Of a DNA stretch of 64,000 bases, positions 46,801-55,778 are shown in pieces; the first letter of the stretch is position 1; the number at the start of each line of letters is the position of its first letter. Both the position numbers and the translations under genes were made by a program. The notes below the pieces were generated by a model. That model saw only the letters and a program-made list of their open reading frames with translations. It did no database searches and was not told the DNA's origin. The DNA comes from Spinacia oleracea (taxonomy: Eukaryota > Streptophyta > Magnoliopsida > Caryophyllales > Amaranthaceae). The stretch is taken from contig NC_079492.1 in NCBI RefSeq assembly GCF_020520425.1, positions 114,611,157 to 114,675,156 of the forward strand, read 5' to 3'.

Positions 46801-49800
46801 TACCTTTGTAAATATCGGCAAGCTGATCATACGAAAACACATGACTAGTTGCAATTATACCCTTCTGATTAGCATCATGTACGCAATGACAATCAACCTC
46901 TATATGCTTCTTACGTTCATGGAAGATCGAGTTTGTGTGACATGCAAAGCAGATTTATTGTCACGAAATAAACTCATAGCTCGAGGATGTTCAACCCCAG
47001 TACTCCCAAGTATGCCTTTCATTTTAATTTTGAGTTGCATGTTGCCATATAGCTATATTTTGCCTTTGCGGATGAACGAGAGACAATGTGTTGCTTAGCC
47101 CGTTAGGGACCGTCAAAAAGGAAAACTGGCCTGGTCCAAGTCACACCAACCGGACAACAATAAGTCATAGTCGGTACCAAGCAGAATGCGTTGACCCGGG
47201 CACCCTTTCAAGTAATGTATACCAGTATATCCCCGTATGAAACTGAGCTAAAATGTGATCGTACAAGCCAAATCTGGATGAGTGAATGTTAAGTAGATGG
47301 GACGACCAGCCAGTCGCTTAGTCGCTTATTTCGGTCCGAGTCGTCGAGTAATGTGCCCTTAGCTAAGCTCAATTTGTGATTCTGCTCAACAGAAAAACCG
47401 GCAAGCCTAATAATCCTGTCTCGGCAATAGTGTCAAGCGTATTCTTATGTTTGACATAAAAAATTGCCCTCAAGCGGTGGGTACCGGTGTCGACACGACC
47501 CGGCCCGCAACACGACACTCGACACGTGTCCGGGGAGGTGTCGACACTGGTATCGGAAAAGAATAAAAAACTCAGGTGTCAGGACCCTTTCTCTTTACTG
47601 TAGATCTGAATTTCACCGAAAAATAATGGGCTTTTGGTCTCCTTGGCCGGAAAAAATGGAAGAAATAAGGGCTGAGGAGAGAAAGAAGGAGTAAACTATA
47701 CTGGAGGTCCCTAAACTTTGGCAAAAGGAGCAGTTAAGTCCCTCAAGTTTCAAAAGGAGCATTTTAGTCCCTCAAAATGGATGGAATCAGCTACTTTTGT
47801 TAACACCGTTTCATTTTCTGTTAAGTTCAATAAAATAATAATAAAACCGCTTTAAAGAAAAGGAAAATTAATTTACACGTGTATAAATAAATGAAAACAG
47901 CTGATTTTATTTATGACTTAGCTTTTTCAACTTACTTAGCTTTTTCATATGGCTTTTTCTCCATTTACACGTTTCACCCTTTATATTCCCCTTTACTAGG
48001 TTTTTCCACAACTCTTCCTAATCAAATCGAATTTAGTGAGTAACCCAAGCAAATTTACTCCAAATTTTCAGCAATTCCATAAACTTCAGCTAATTGTTGT
48101 TCTTCCTTTACTCTAAAGTTTCAAATTCTCTTCTCCCAGATGTCTGCTACTACCACTAGTTCTTCTTCTACCTTTTTTCTCTCTCTTTTTCTCTCTCCTC
48201 TTTTATTATGGATTCTCTTCAATCTGCTTCTCTTTCTTAATTCCTGGATTTCTCCAACAATTCCATTGTAATTTCACATTTGTCATTGCCCTCAATGCTT
48301 AAGCCTAAAAAACGGAGACAAGGCAAACCCACAATAGAATTAATTTGCAAAATTAAACAGATTATATTGATGGGTGTGATGCCAACACTCAGAGGCTCAT
48401 TATCTTTTTCTCCTACCAATCTATGATACCAAATGTGATAGCAAGTATTAGCTCCTTATATACAGCCCATAAGGGTGTTGCATTATCCTAAAATTAATTA
48501 AAGTACGACATATTGACATGGTGGAGATGCAAATCCTTACGGCCTTACAAAGCTCCCAAAACACACCTTAGTTGTAAAGTATCACATTTTACACCAACTC
48601 TAAGACAAATTGACACTCATTAGACTGTAGAAAAACGGAAGTACCTAATATTGCCTCATTAGTCGTAGGCTCGTTAGATTTCATGTATGAGTTGCTGACT
48701 TGCTGATTAAACATGAGATTGAAGATGATGATGATGCATGGAGTTTATGGGTTTGAGCTCGGATGAATTTTACCGGAAATGTAAGTTACTTGGGTGTGCA
48801 CACAAGGTGTTTGATAAATTGTCTCTGAGAAATGTTGTTGATTAACCTATGCTTGTTGGGTGTGTTAATTTGGGGGATTTGATTAGTAGGAAGCGTTGAT
48901 CCTTTATTTTATTTTATTAAGTGTTGAACAATTTGGGTACAAATGGCCTTGTTAAATACTTTGAACTGCTAGTTTTTTGTAAAAAGCTAACTTAAAAGGG
49001 TTTCCCTTTATTTAATTATTGTTAATATGTAAAAGTAACTATTATTTTGTCCTTTTCTGCCCTTTATATTAATTTGCCTTTATTTTTAATTCATTTAACA
49101 GACGTTAGTAACAGAAGTCAAAAAGCAGCGGTTTCCATCCATTTTGAGGGACCTAAATGCTCCTTTTGAAACCTGAGGGACCTAACTGCTCCTTTTGACA
49201 AAGTTTAGGGACCTCCAGACCTATTTACTCGAGAAAGAAAAGAGAAAACAGAAAGAAGGGTTGAGGAGAGAGAAAGAAGAAAGAAAGACAGAAAGTGGGT
49301 TGTGGACTTGTGGTCCTTCTTTCGTGTATTATATTGTACAGTAAAAGACTAAAAGCTTTATTAACGTATTTCTTTATGAGGAGTTAGAGTTGTTGGTTCA
49401 TAGACCCTTCATGTTTTATTAATCTTTTTAATCTTTTTTATTTTTCTTTTATTTATTAAAGTTGTGTAGTTGTACAGCTACACTGTTTTGAGGGAATCTT
49501 TTATCTTTTTGAGGGTTTTTTTGTTAGTTTTTAACAACTAATCTTTATTTTTTTTTATTTTTTTTTATTTTTTTTTATTTTTTTCACACCGTTCACCTTA
49601 CCTAGATAAGACTTTTACATTTCCTATACAAAGACTTTCACCTTATCCCATTAAAATCATAATACCATATTATTATTATTTTTGTTTTTAATGTTTACTT
49701 TCATAAATTTTTTAATTTATTTTATTTATAAAAAGTGTCGATTTTTGTCCGACTTTTATATGGTAGTCGTGTCTAAAAACCTAGTCAAGACACTCCTTTG

Positions 49801-52800
49801 ACCTTTGACCGTGTCGGAGTGTCTACAAAATTTTGGATCGGAGTGTCAGATACTCCGACACCTTGTCAGACACGACACCGACACCTGTGTCTGAGTAACA
49901 TAGCCCTCAAGTCTACGAGATACCTCAATGCCGAAAAAAAATTCAAATGACCTAAATCCTTCATATGAAAACAATCACCCAAATACTCTTAAAAGATGCA
50001 ATAGCGGAAGAGTTGTTACCGAAATAATCAAGTCATTGACATACAATAACATTAATTTGTATATTCCCTTAGCAAATGGTGAAAAGTGATTAATCAGAGT
50101 ATGATCGAAGGAAACCATACTTCTTCAAGGAAGTAGTTAATTTAGTTAATCAACACCTTGGGCCAGACGTAGAACATAGCAGCAAAACAAGGAGGAAGCT
50201 TCATATAAACTTTCTCATCTAAATCATCGTGAAGAAATTTATTATGAACATTCATCTTGTGTAGTTCCCAATTTTAAGCGATCGCTATAGCAAGATATGC
50301 ACAACCGTAACCATTTTGACAACGGGAAAAAAAGTCTTATTGTAATCTATCCCTTCAACTTGGTTACCAAATACAACAAGACGAGTAATGATAATCACAT
50401 AAGTGTATATGTATACAACTTACAAAGGCCTAAGACCATGCTAACCACCTAACACAATTTTACTCGTATAGACAAATGTGTACGTACATAAATTATAAAT
50501 AATACCACTAGGTTGTGTATTGTGTTTAAAAGTTTGTCTTTTGTGATTTTGTATTTCTTTGAGTTCTGGTTTTTTGGATTCCATCTAAGGTTGCGTTCTA
50601 TTCACCTGATTTCCACTTATTTTTCCTGAACTTATCTTATCTGAACTTATCTGAACTTAACTGAACTTATCTGAACTTATTTTTCCTGAAAAAAGTGAAA
50701 ATAAGGTGAACAGAACAGGGCCTAAGGGTGTGTAATATGTTAGCTCAACTTATTTCACAAAAAAACAAAAAGTTCTAACAAGTTTCAATGAGCTCAATTG
50801 ACAACTACGATAAGTTCAAAAAAACAACTTAATAATACTTTAAGATAAGTTCAGATAGTTAAATTGACTAGTACGCTTCCTGAATACATGGTCTGAAATA
50901 ATTTTGTTCAAATTTCTGCATGCACTCAAATAAGGCATTGTTCTTTTGAGTCGAACTGAATCAAACCGAACTAAACTAATTGCATATTATTGAACTAAAA
51001 TAAATAATAAATAAATACAAAATAAAAAATATTAAATAGAAAATAATACTCCCTTCGTTCTTGAATATTAATCTTATAACTGAAGAGAATCTTCTAATTT
51101 CTTTCCAATACGTACATCAAAACATATTTATGTGAGATCTTATTTTGTTTGCCTCAATGTGTAATTTAACGATATCAAATCTTTATATTATTTTAACATA
51201 CGTATTTGGAGATATTTACGTTTAAATATTGAGTGAACGGAAAAATCAAAATATGACTAACATTTAAGAACGGAGGGAGTAATAATAACAATAATAAAAT
51301 AATAAATGATCATGAATAGTTAATTATAAATAATAATAACAATAACAATAAATTATATGATGATTATCATGATAATAAATAACTAATAAAAAAAATATTA
51401 ATAATAAATTTATAAACAAATACGTAGTAAATAATAATAAATGAATTAAATTAAATTAAATTAACTTAAATTGAATTTTACTGAATTGGAGTGAATTGAA
51501 TGCTACTGAACTGAAATTTCTGTTTGGAAATGTGTCTTATGTGTACATAATTGAGTGTGGTTTGCCGAGTATCTTAATCTTTTTGTTTGGAGAGTTTGCA
51601 TTCCATTTGTAAACTGTCTGAATTGTGTCTTCTTGTGTGGATGAATGAATGTGCTTTCTGTAATTCAATATCTAATGTATGATGTGAATCAAACTCTTTA
51701 ACAGGATGATCACTTTCCGTTTATTAATTGTGTTGAAAGTCGGGCTTACGAGGGCAAGTACTACAAGTGGGAAACTTGTTTCAAGGAGTTGGGTTTGGAT
51801 CCAGAACCTGTCAATGTTTGTTACAAGGGTGAAGAAGGAAAAAAGGTCAGTCTTTAGTGGTGCTAAGTTGCATTGTTTTTTCTAGCTTGTCTTGTTAATT
51901 CAATCCAAAATAAACCTTATCTTTGCACCATCTGTTAGTTCTCAGTTTTTGTCTTTAGCATAGGAATATATTTCTGAGTAGTAGCTTAATTAGTCGATTG
52001 CCTTCCAACTAATCAGGGTAATTCTCCTCGTCATGGGGTTAAGTCTGTATAGTAAAACTGTCCTTACTCCGCGACTCCACCATAGGTGGGAGCCTTGGAT
52101 TAGGTGATGGCAATACTCATATCAGTTACCTTACCCCGCCCTTACTCCGCCATATGTTTGGATGGTTCTATAATGTAGTTTGGTTCATATAAGTTACCTA
52201 TCATGGTCTATATGTTATTACATTATTATTTAACACCTAAACCCTCTGATCTGAAACATCCATGGACTCTGATTAATTGCTGACATTACCCAACATGATC
52301 AACTGTTAAGGTATTTTTCCTTAATATTGATTTTGTACAAGTTGATTAATCGGTGGAGTGAATGGGAGCAGCTTTCTGTATCCACTCTATACTTTGATAT
52401 TTGTTTTCTGAAGTGATCATATTCGAATTAAGAGTTCTATAAAGGAATATTTTTTATGAAGTTTAAGGTGGGCTTTTATGAAACTTTACTTATTTTCTTC
52501 AGCTTCTTCTAGTCTGCCAACTTTTGACATGGGTTCAAGAACAAAGTCTTGTACTTCAGACATTAAATATTTTGTGATTCAGCTAAAATACTCATAGGTC
52601 TATCATGTTAGGAAGGTGATAGCTTATGCCTTGCTTCTGTTCTGATATGGTAATACGTAACAGGACACTGCTGGATGTTAACATATGTTGGAGAGTCTTG
52701 ACTCTTCTGTTTCGGTTTCCTTGGCATAAGCTATCACTATTCAGTCTCTCATATAAGCACACCTGTTTTCTGTGCTTAAGCTTCTTATTATGGTCACTAA

Positions 52801-53325
52801 AATGTGGTGTAATATTGCTGTAATTCATTCCTTTACACAGTCGTTGTTTCCCCTCAGACCCGCCCATTCCCCCCTTCAGTTTATCTTTTTATCATCCTCT
52901 GTTTTTTTTTTTTGTCCTATCGATTTTAAGTTATTGAGTTCCATGCAGCTTGATCTAAAGTACGCAGCTCTAACTGCTGCCCTCGAACCTCCACATGAAT
53001 ATGTGCCCTGGGTAGTTGTGGAAGGACAACCCCTTCTTGAGGTGAGAACATTCAATTATTGATCTTCTTATCCTTCGGGACGCTTTATAACTAATTCTTG
53101 TTATAATTTTTTATGTTGTAGGATTATGAGAACTTTATAAGTTACGTCTGCAAAGCTTACAAAGGACCTCAACCTAGCGCTTGCAATGAAGTATCCTTTG
53201 CAAGTGTTCTGAGAGAGAAGACTAATCATATACACCCTGTTTGCTTCACAGAACAGACCGCAAAGGCGACGTTCCTAATGAAAATCCGATCTTTCATAAC
53301 ATCATGGATGGATCAGATGATATAA
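34863..53325 (+). CDS. GILT: GILT-like thiol reductase, copy 4 (CXXS type) with a 16.4-kb intron
   Basis: Exons 34863-35120, 35238-35303, 51705-51845, 52949-53041 and 53122-53325 (258, 66, 141, 93 and 204 nt) give 253 codons with no stop, and every exon border matches the other copies. The signal peptide covers residues 1-25. The active site is YYESLCPYS (Cys42, Ser45), a CXXS form, and the signature is CQHGPHECLLNTVEAC. The tail TEQTAKATF...SWMDQMI is close to copy 2. Intron 2 (35304-51704) is filled with retrotransposons and DNA transposons; its last 70 bp resemble the end of copy 1 intron 2. No TATA was identified, and a MITE lies 98 bp upstream of the ATG. Either a single gene with a giant intron or two separated halves is possible; the complementary exon sets and open frames favour one gene. 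Confidence 0.72.
35680..35895. repeat. LTR fragment related to the Copia-F LTR
   Basis: About 210 bp (GGGCCAAGTCGAGCCCCAAC ... TTATTACTCTTAACA) is similar to 45530-45712. It has no internal partner here and looks like a truncated or solo LTR in GILT-4 intron 2. Confidence 0.65.
36090..39524 (-). pseudogene. Copia-C pol remnant (no gag; mutated RT)
   Basis: The minus-strand frame starts at 39524 (MAITEHS...) and reaches the protease (WIVDSGATDHM) after only about 35 codons, so the gag domain and zinc knuckle are deleted. Integrase blocks (VDLWGPFKV, ILDDHSR, IRSDNGTEI, NGRVERKH) and RT blocks (KWVYKTKF, QLDINNAFLHG) follow. The catalytic motif reads YVGDILLTRTS instead of YVDD with Gly-Thr, and a TAA stop follows at 37032-37034. 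The frame resumes after the stop to 36090, with RNase H blocks YSDADWSHC and SSAEAEYRSM. The element cannot be autonomous. Confidence 0.9.
40005..40016 (-). other. Copia-C primer binding site
   Basis: TGGTATCAGAGC on the minus strand directly follows the 5' LTR end CTCTTCA. Confidence 0.88.
40539..41211 (+). repeat. Copia-D 5' LTR with a GGAATT microsatellite
   Basis: The inverted ends are TGTTGGAAA and TTTTCTAACA. Inside, (GGAATT)n runs from about 40579 to 40629. The part from about 40753 on aligns with 43803-44239. Confidence 0.75.
41309..43790 (+). pseudogene. Copia-D gag-protease-integrase remnant
   Basis: Fragments in several frames are recognisable: gag LEKFDGANFVFWKMHIE (from about 41337), later gag LSLAKIEVHDGV, half knuckle CWNCGKAG (about 42054), protease-like YSWVLDSRASFHA (42169 on), KHIPDLRKNLISV, pre-integrase HQRLGHMSEKGMKLM (about 42535), and integrase KRWKVMVEN at 42850. 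It is split by the hAT element and continues as ETCLKLKKFITDNGGE at 43697. Many stops and frameshifts are present. No RT was found. Confidence 0.8.
42876..43687. mobile_element. 812-bp non-autonomous hAT element
   Basis: The terminal inverted repeats are CAGAGTTACCTGGTTCG and, from the right end, CAGAGTTACCTGATTCG. The 8-bp target duplication GTTGAAAA is perfect (42868-42875 and 43688-43695), and removing the element restores the integrase reading order. Subterminal regions are rich in GCGAACC/GGTTCGC motifs. No transposase was found. Confidence 0.92.
44500..45300 (-). pseudogene. Copia-E gag fragment
   Basis: The minus strand encodes a gag/UBN2-type segment (45016-44771: LDKTFSNERVVDKVLVSVPKK, ITLGELVNALSVVDQRR). 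A zinc knuckle reading KCFKCQKLGNMARNC follows at about 44675-44625. Upstream remnants reach about 45300. Stops and frameshifts separate the parts. No pol was found. It is one more copia relic in GILT-4 intron 2. Confidence 0.7.
45520..46735 (-). repeat. Copia-F LTR (left), interrupted by insertions
   Basis: 45520-45731 matches the 35680-35895 fragment. The sequence after the Mutator-like element (CATACTAACCACCTA..., 46341 on) matches 50440-50465, and GTACGTACATAAAT at 46706-46719 matches 50489-50502. A polypurine tract (CCCCCATG on the + strand, 46731 on) borders the RNase H fragment. The LTR thus contains the 599-bp element and another insert near 46380-46700. Confidence 0.6.
45732..46330. 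mobile_element. 599-bp Mutator-like foldback element
   Basis: The inverted ends are TTAGTTTAAAAAGGCGC and, from the right, TTAGTTTAAAAAAGCGC. The flanking 10-bp duplication is GGCCTACGCC/GGTCTACGCC (one mismatch). A related empty site (AAAGGCCTAAGACCATGC) is at 50425-50442. The interior is dense in AAGGCGC/GCGCCTT repeats that can fold back. Confidence 0.8.
46760..47474 (-). pseudogene. Copia-F RNase H fragment
   Basis: The minus strand shows the C-terminal copia RNase H region with stops: ...SIFHERKKHIEVDCHCVHD, IATSHVFSYDQLADIYKG (about 46920-46790), and further upstream blocks. It ends at 47474, where a Mutator-like element begins; the element continues at 49912. Confidence 0.7.
47475..49902. 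mobile_element. Mutator-like element splitting Copia-F (outer)
   Basis: The direct 9-bp duplication GCCCTCAAG is found at 47466-47474 and 49903-49911. Both ends carry GTGTCG/CGACAC-rich sequence (GGTGTCGACACGAC on the left; reverse complement of the right end GGTGTCGGTGTCGTGTCTGAC), a degenerate inverted repeat. Removing it joins the two Copia-F halves. No transposase was seen. Confidence 0.7.
47689..49230. mobile_element. Nested 1.54-kb element with about 110-bp terminal inverted repeats
   Basis: 47689-47800 and the reverse complement of 49119-49230 match closely (both contain CTGGAGGTCCCTAAACTTTG, then AAAAGGAGCAGTTA and CCCTCAAAATGGATGG). The flanks GAGAAAGAAG/GAGAAAGAAA give a probable 10-bp target duplication. 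Long inverted ends plus a 9-10-bp duplication fit Mutator-like elements. The interior (47820-49110) has no recognised transposase. Confidence 0.75.
49912..50404 (-). pseudogene. Copia-F reverse transcriptase fragment
   Basis: The minus strand includes KGIDYNKTFFPVVKMVTV (about 50365-50310) followed by decayed RT sequence with several stops toward 49912. It directly abuts a short LTR-like piece at 50405, so gag, protease and integrase are deleted. Confidence 0.7.
50405..50510 (-). repeat. Copia-F LTR piece (right)
   Basis: TACAAAGGCCTAAGACCATG...TACGTACATAAAT matches parts of 45712-46720 with the insertions removed. It served here to define the empty site of the 599-bp element. Confidence 0.55.
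50589..50722. mobile_element. 134-bp PIF/Harbinger-type MITE
   Basis: The ends GGTTGCGTTCTATTCACC and, inverted, GGCCCTGTTCTGTTCACC are flanked by TAA on both sides (50586-50588 and 50723-50725). The interior is CTGAACTTAT repeats, as in the larger element at 32623-32930. Confidence 0.8.
51049..51279. mobile_element. Stowaway MITE
   Basis: The ends CTCCCTTCGTTCTTGAATATT and, inverted, CTCCCTCCGTTCTTAAATGTT are flanked by TA on each side. It is the last recognisable insertion before GILT-4 exon 3. Confidence 0.82.
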
Positions 53326-53641
53326 GTCCTGCTATTATGTAAAAATGCTTGTTTTTCACTGTATCAAGATGCCGTAGAGGCATGTACGAAGTAGTTGTAG
53401 TGTAAATAACGAGCCTTCTGTTACAGGAATTCAATCATATTCACTCTTAGCTTCCAAAATTCCAATTGCACCGATATTCCACCATGTTTGTCTAATGAAT
53501 GTTGTCTGTGTGTACCAAGTTGAACTCTGCATGGTTCTTTTTTTAATGGAAGGATGACTTCAACATAAATTAGCAGATGACAATTGTACACCGTCTCTAC
53601 GTAAACACAAAACAGGAAATACATTTCATTCTGCACAATGG

Positions 53642-54112
53642 TATCTTACACCCTTTTAAAAGCAAGGAGTGATATTTCACTATTCATCCAATAGTGAAGT
53701 ACCTAAACCCTTAACTTTTTTCCCGTTTATCATTTTCGCCCTCTTCCCAGATTCCTCCACGTTGCTTCAGCCTTGACCCTCTTTCTATGTTCAGCCCCGC
53801 CCTAAGTCTTTCTTCCGATCCTCCTCCTTTTGCAATGTCGAGCTTCCCTTTTCTCTTTCCTCTTGCTTCTCTTCTTATCTTACACCCTTTTAAAAGCAAG
53901 GAGTGATATTTCACTATTCATCCAATAGTGAAGTACCTAAAAAACCCTTAACTTTTTTCCCGTTTATCATTTTCGCCCTCTTCCCAGATTCCTCCACGTT
54001 GCTTCAGCCTTGACCCTCTTTCTATGTTCAGCCCCGCCCTAAGTCTTTCTTCCGATCCTCCTCCTTTTGCAATGTCGAGCTTCCCTTTTCTCTTTCCTCT
54101 TGCTTCTCTTCT
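53642..54112. repeat. 234-bp tandem duplication
   Basis: 53642-53875 is repeated at 53876-54112. The second copy has three extra A after GTACCTAAA; otherwise it is the same as far as read. The unit contains pyrimidine-rich sequence that could be a 5' leader. Near identity implies a recent event. Confidence 0.9.
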
Positions 54113-55778
54113 TAGTATAATCTCATCCGCCATATCCAATGGTAATTTTTTCGACCACACATTTCACGAATGAAGGGAGGTTGGATACTTGGATCTATTA
54201 GATTGAGAAATTAGGGTTTAATTCAAATATCGCCAAGATTCTCCGCCTTAGAATGGTAAGCTCTTCAGATCCGAAAAAATTGTTATCACTTACAATTATT
54301 TTAGCGGATTTTCCGGTTTTTCTTCAATATATTTGTTTAATTTGGTTTTGATTAAAGTGTTAATCTGAATTATGGTTTGTCTTCCTCTCAAGGTCTCTCT
54401 TTCTCCCTCCTCCATTTGTTCTTCGTGAATTGTAGTTTTTTTTTTTATCAAAATTACCGAAGTTTCTTGATATTTTAAGGTTAAATGGTTGTGTTATGTA
54501 ATCTGATTGTGGATCTGTTGAGCTTGAATTTGATCTGAATTACGTTTTCTAGGGTTTCTACTTCTAGACTTTGATTGGTTGATGAGGCAGTGAAACCAAC
54601 AAAGCTCCAAGTTCAGTCTATTGAGGATAAGTTACGCGGAGGTGCCGAAGTTGAAGCGATTGTCTCAAAAAAGGTGTGTTATTATCCTCAATTTTGGTTT
54701 GTAATGCTAATGAACTTGATTTTATTCCCCGCATTTTATTGATTTATGCCCAATTAAATGATTGTTTTTTATTTGTAGAAGTAGAGACATAATTAGATTC
54801 GACGGTAAAGTCTCTCTCCTCGATTTCTCGGACCCCGATTGGATTCTTTGTCTTCTTCATCGTCCTATGTTGTTGTTGATGATGATGATGATAATCTTCG
54901 TCCTCATGGCTCTGTTTCACTCGTGGTCTTTAATTTTTATGGTTCTATACTTCTATATTTGTTGATTTTGATTGAGTTGGTTGTTTTTGCGATCTGGGAT
55001 TTGGTTTTTTATTTTTTTTGTTTAGTGGGCATTGATTGTTTGGATATAGGTTTTGTTATATTGTGTTTTTTGTTAGGTAAAGTTTGAGTTTTTTTATGTT
55101 TTGAATTGTGGAACTTTATGCTTTGATGTTAATGTCATAGTGTTTGTGTTTGTGGTTTTGTGGAATTAATAATGTAGATTTGAGGTTGATTTAGTGGATT
55201 GAGTTGTATTTATGGTTATAAGCGAAGCAAACTTCCTAATTATTAGCATGGTAGTAAAGATGCATGTTCTGTTGTAAATATGGACATGAAGTTATATGTA
55301 GGATTTAGGTGAGGCGTAAATGAGTCACGTCTCACTCTTAAAGAAACCTATAAGGCTATGAACATTAATGATGTTATGTATGACAAATTGGCGAAAAGAG
55401 AATAATTGGAGTTGTGTTGATATGCCTAATGAGTAAGTTTTTATCATTACACTAGTGTGCTATGCTGGGGCTTTCTTGTGAAAATATGTGATGATTGATT
55501 TTTGAAAAATGAGTTTTTTTTAATCTCATTATTTTAATTTCTAATATTTGTATTTCTCCTTTGGTGTAGTTTGGAGAAACTTGACTTGAGAGTCATGAAC
55601 GTGTCCGCTACACTCAATATCAGCTGTTGCAACTAAGACATGTAATTGTAAGCGTTATAGTCTGATTCCAATATATGTTTTTGTCTGTATTTAAGAAAGG
55701 ATTAGTGAAGGTTGATCTACATTAGTCTGCTGGGAATTTTGAGTTGTGTTGCTTCTTCCATTAATATATCAATGTTAT
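54113..55778 (+). other. Possible gene fragment, not identified
   Basis: The sequence looks like a genic 5' region. A candidate exon at 54591-54673 is flanked by AG and GT and reads VKPTKLQVQSIEDKLRGGAE followed by VEAIVSKK. A possible first exon ends near ATG|GTAAGC at about 54254. No family was recognised and no downstream exons could be joined, so it may be a remnant or a captured fragment. The rest of the stretch is T-rich with no conserved frame. Confidence 0.3.

Noticed and set aside
47464..47694. A 76-codon + frame at the left end of the outer Mutator-like element.
   Set aside because: It crosses the insertion border and the element terminus, so it is a chance frame.
48237..48419. A 60-codon minus-strand frame inside the nested Mutator-like element.
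   Set aside because: No recognisable domain, no splice partners and short length. Kept only as a possible captured fragment in the findings.
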